Shown here: positions 63,012 through 64,000 of the stretch, in pieces
How positions within the stretch are numbered: position 1 is the first letter of the stretch
Layout of the letters: the number at the start of each line of letters is the position of its first letter
From: Moringa oleifera
Taxonomy: Eukaryota > Streptophyta > Magnoliopsida > Brassicales > Moringaceae
DNA length: 64,000 nt
Reading direction: 5' to 3'
Assembly: GCA_021397835.1 (NCBI GenBank)
Contig: JAJFZO010000896.1
Location: 4,318,501 to 4,382,500 of the forward strand
Translations under genes and position numbers: made by a program
Notes under the pieces: model-generated
Database searches by the model: none
Told to the model about the DNA's origin: nothing
What the model saw: the letters and a program-made list of their open reading frames with translations, nothing else

Positions 63012-64000
63012 TATTGTTACGAGGCAATTATTGGTGCTCACAGACGCTGGTGCTAACATTAGGGGGAACGTTAAAATTGCTCAAATGTCATTGCATGGCA
63101 GTTGCTAGTGTCGGTAAATGCTAATGCTAGAGCAAAAGGAGGGATGATTCAGTGATAATGGTTGGGATTATAAGAGCTTAACTAATGCTATTGGGTAGTC
63201 CCTGATGCTAGCAAATGCAAGCCACTATCATTACCACAACAATGGCCCAACCGCTGTCGCTAATGCTCGTGAAAGCGAAGGTAAGCAATAAACGAGCCTA
63301 ATAGTGGCCTAACACCAATTGTTGGCATTAGGGTAGCCCAACAATTATGGTAGAGAAGTCGCACGTGTGGCAAATGCTTACACCAGCTTTTGAGGAACTC
63401 AATGACATCCTAGCTACTGCTATTGGGCAGTCACTCATGTTGGTTGACGTCGACGAGCGCATTAATGGAATTGAAGGACTTCTTAGCAATTACTGCAAGG
63501 CAGTTGCTCTTATCGGTAGATGCTAGTGCCAGCAATGGAGGAGCCTAGTGATGACCCCATGATAGTTGCTCGTGTTACGAGAGCCCAATGATAACTGTTG
63601 GTAGGGGCCACTGTCAATACAAGGGGAGCTCAATGGTGACAACCTAATGATGGATACAGGCGTTGGGAGAGTCCTACAATTGCTGCTTGGCAATCACTTG
63701 CAGTTGCAAACATCTACATTAGGATAGCTCAGTAACTAGCGAGAGAGAGTCATTGGTGCTGGTAGACATTTGTAGTGGGTTCCCCCAATGATGGCCTGGC
63801 GAACATTAACTAACACCAACACCTGCATTGGGAGAGCCTTGGAATGACTTAACTATTGTTGTGAATTAGTTGCTAGTGTCGGTAGACACTAGTGTTCGAT
63901 GGAGCCTAGCGATGTCCGTATAATAGTTGCTAACATTGGAAAAGCCCAATGACTATTGCTTGGGAGTGGCTGGCACTATTTAATGCCAACATAGCACTAT
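63012..64000. repeat. HOR copy 13 (cut by window end)
   Basis: The first 989 bases of a further copy. It ends just past the TTTAAGG anchor at 63979, so the array continues beyond the window. Confidence 0.85.

Larger units (their letters stand above)
46961..64000. repeat. Satellite A higher-order array, ~1,360-bp unit (A5)
   Basis: From 46,961 the A family is organised as a regular higher-order repeat. Anchor 1 (AGCCATTGTCATTAC) lies at 47174, 48362, 49616, 50972, 52211, 53565, 54908, 56273, 57632, 58991, 60352, 61688 and 63220. Anchor 2 (TTTAAGG after GGCACTG) lies at 54313, 55673, 57036, 58392, 59752, 61089, 62626 and 63979. Both give about 1,360 bases, and departures are explained by visible indels. 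Every unit is joined to the next at the same fusion (GGGGAGCTTAGC followed by TATTATTGCGAGG), absent from the older arrays. Copies look about 80% identical over a 130-base sample (57632 against 58991), so the array is not freshly homogenised. It continues past the right edge. Confidence 0.93.

Noticed and set aside
46961..64000. CRISPR-like array (regular repeats)
   Set aside because: There are no short identical repeats separated by unique spacers. The periodicity is tandem satellite at 73 and 1,360 bases, and no cas-like frame exists.
1..64000. Fungal repeat-induced point mutation as the cause of CA/TA variation
   Set aside because: The sequence is not strongly AT-rich, CG-site decay is equally evident, and a gene-free 64-kb satellite field is atypical for fungi. 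It cannot be excluded without context counts.
1..64000. Promoters, terminators, riboswitches, origins or telomere repeats
   Set aside because: No gene gives context for such calls, no TTAGGG- or TTTAGGG-type tandem array is seen, and isolated motif matches recur with the satellite period.

Overview
I see no gene in this window. It is one continuous field of eukaryotic satellite DNA, most plausibly heterochromatin of a large plant genome. The reasons are an array-scale tandem organisation, a 180-base satellite class, no open frame longer than 141 codons in 64 kb, and variation dominated by C/T and G/A changes. The organism cannot be named from the sequence. An animal source is not excluded; a bacterial one is very unlikely.

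Two unrelated satellite families alternate. Family A is built from a subrepeat of about 73 bases (with shortened forms of about 38 and 64 bases) and is recognised by words such as GAGCCCAACGACT, GGGCAGTCGCT, GTGCTAGCAC and ACTAGGGGAGC. Subrepeats are arranged in older composite units of about 0.4-0.65 kb. Family B is a monomer of about 180 bases carrying CCCATGGCTTGG, TGGGCCTTCCACCCATG, CCCATGGTCCATG and GGGCAGTCTATCGAGGGA.

Layout: A 1-3127; B 3128-4356; A 4357-14111; B 14112-18632; A 18633-25355; B 25356-29222; A 29223-46960 (diverged); A 46961-64000 as a distinct higher-order array. In this last part I can phase 12 copies plus one partial copy of a unit of about 1,360 bases. They are joined each time at the same new junction, and two independent anchors confirm the spacing (successive distances 1354, 1343, 1365, 1359, 1359, 1361 for one; 1360, 1363, 1356, 1360 for the other). 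The founder segment of this unit is recognisable in single-copy arrangement near 11.0-12.35 kb, which is itself part of a block repeated about 36.0 kb away.

The points of interest are structural: birth of a young higher-order repeat from an old one, long-range paralogous blocks, B islands embedded in A with an apparently uninterrupted counterpart site, dyad and palindrome elements in the A subrepeat, a pattern of decay that resembles CG plus CHG/CHH methylation damage, indel polymorphisms shared between non-adjacent units, a handful of very recent microduplications, and no recognisable transposon insertion. The short open frames are translations of satellite and I do not annotate them as genes. 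All coordinates of block and unit borders are read by eye and are good to roughly 10 bases.
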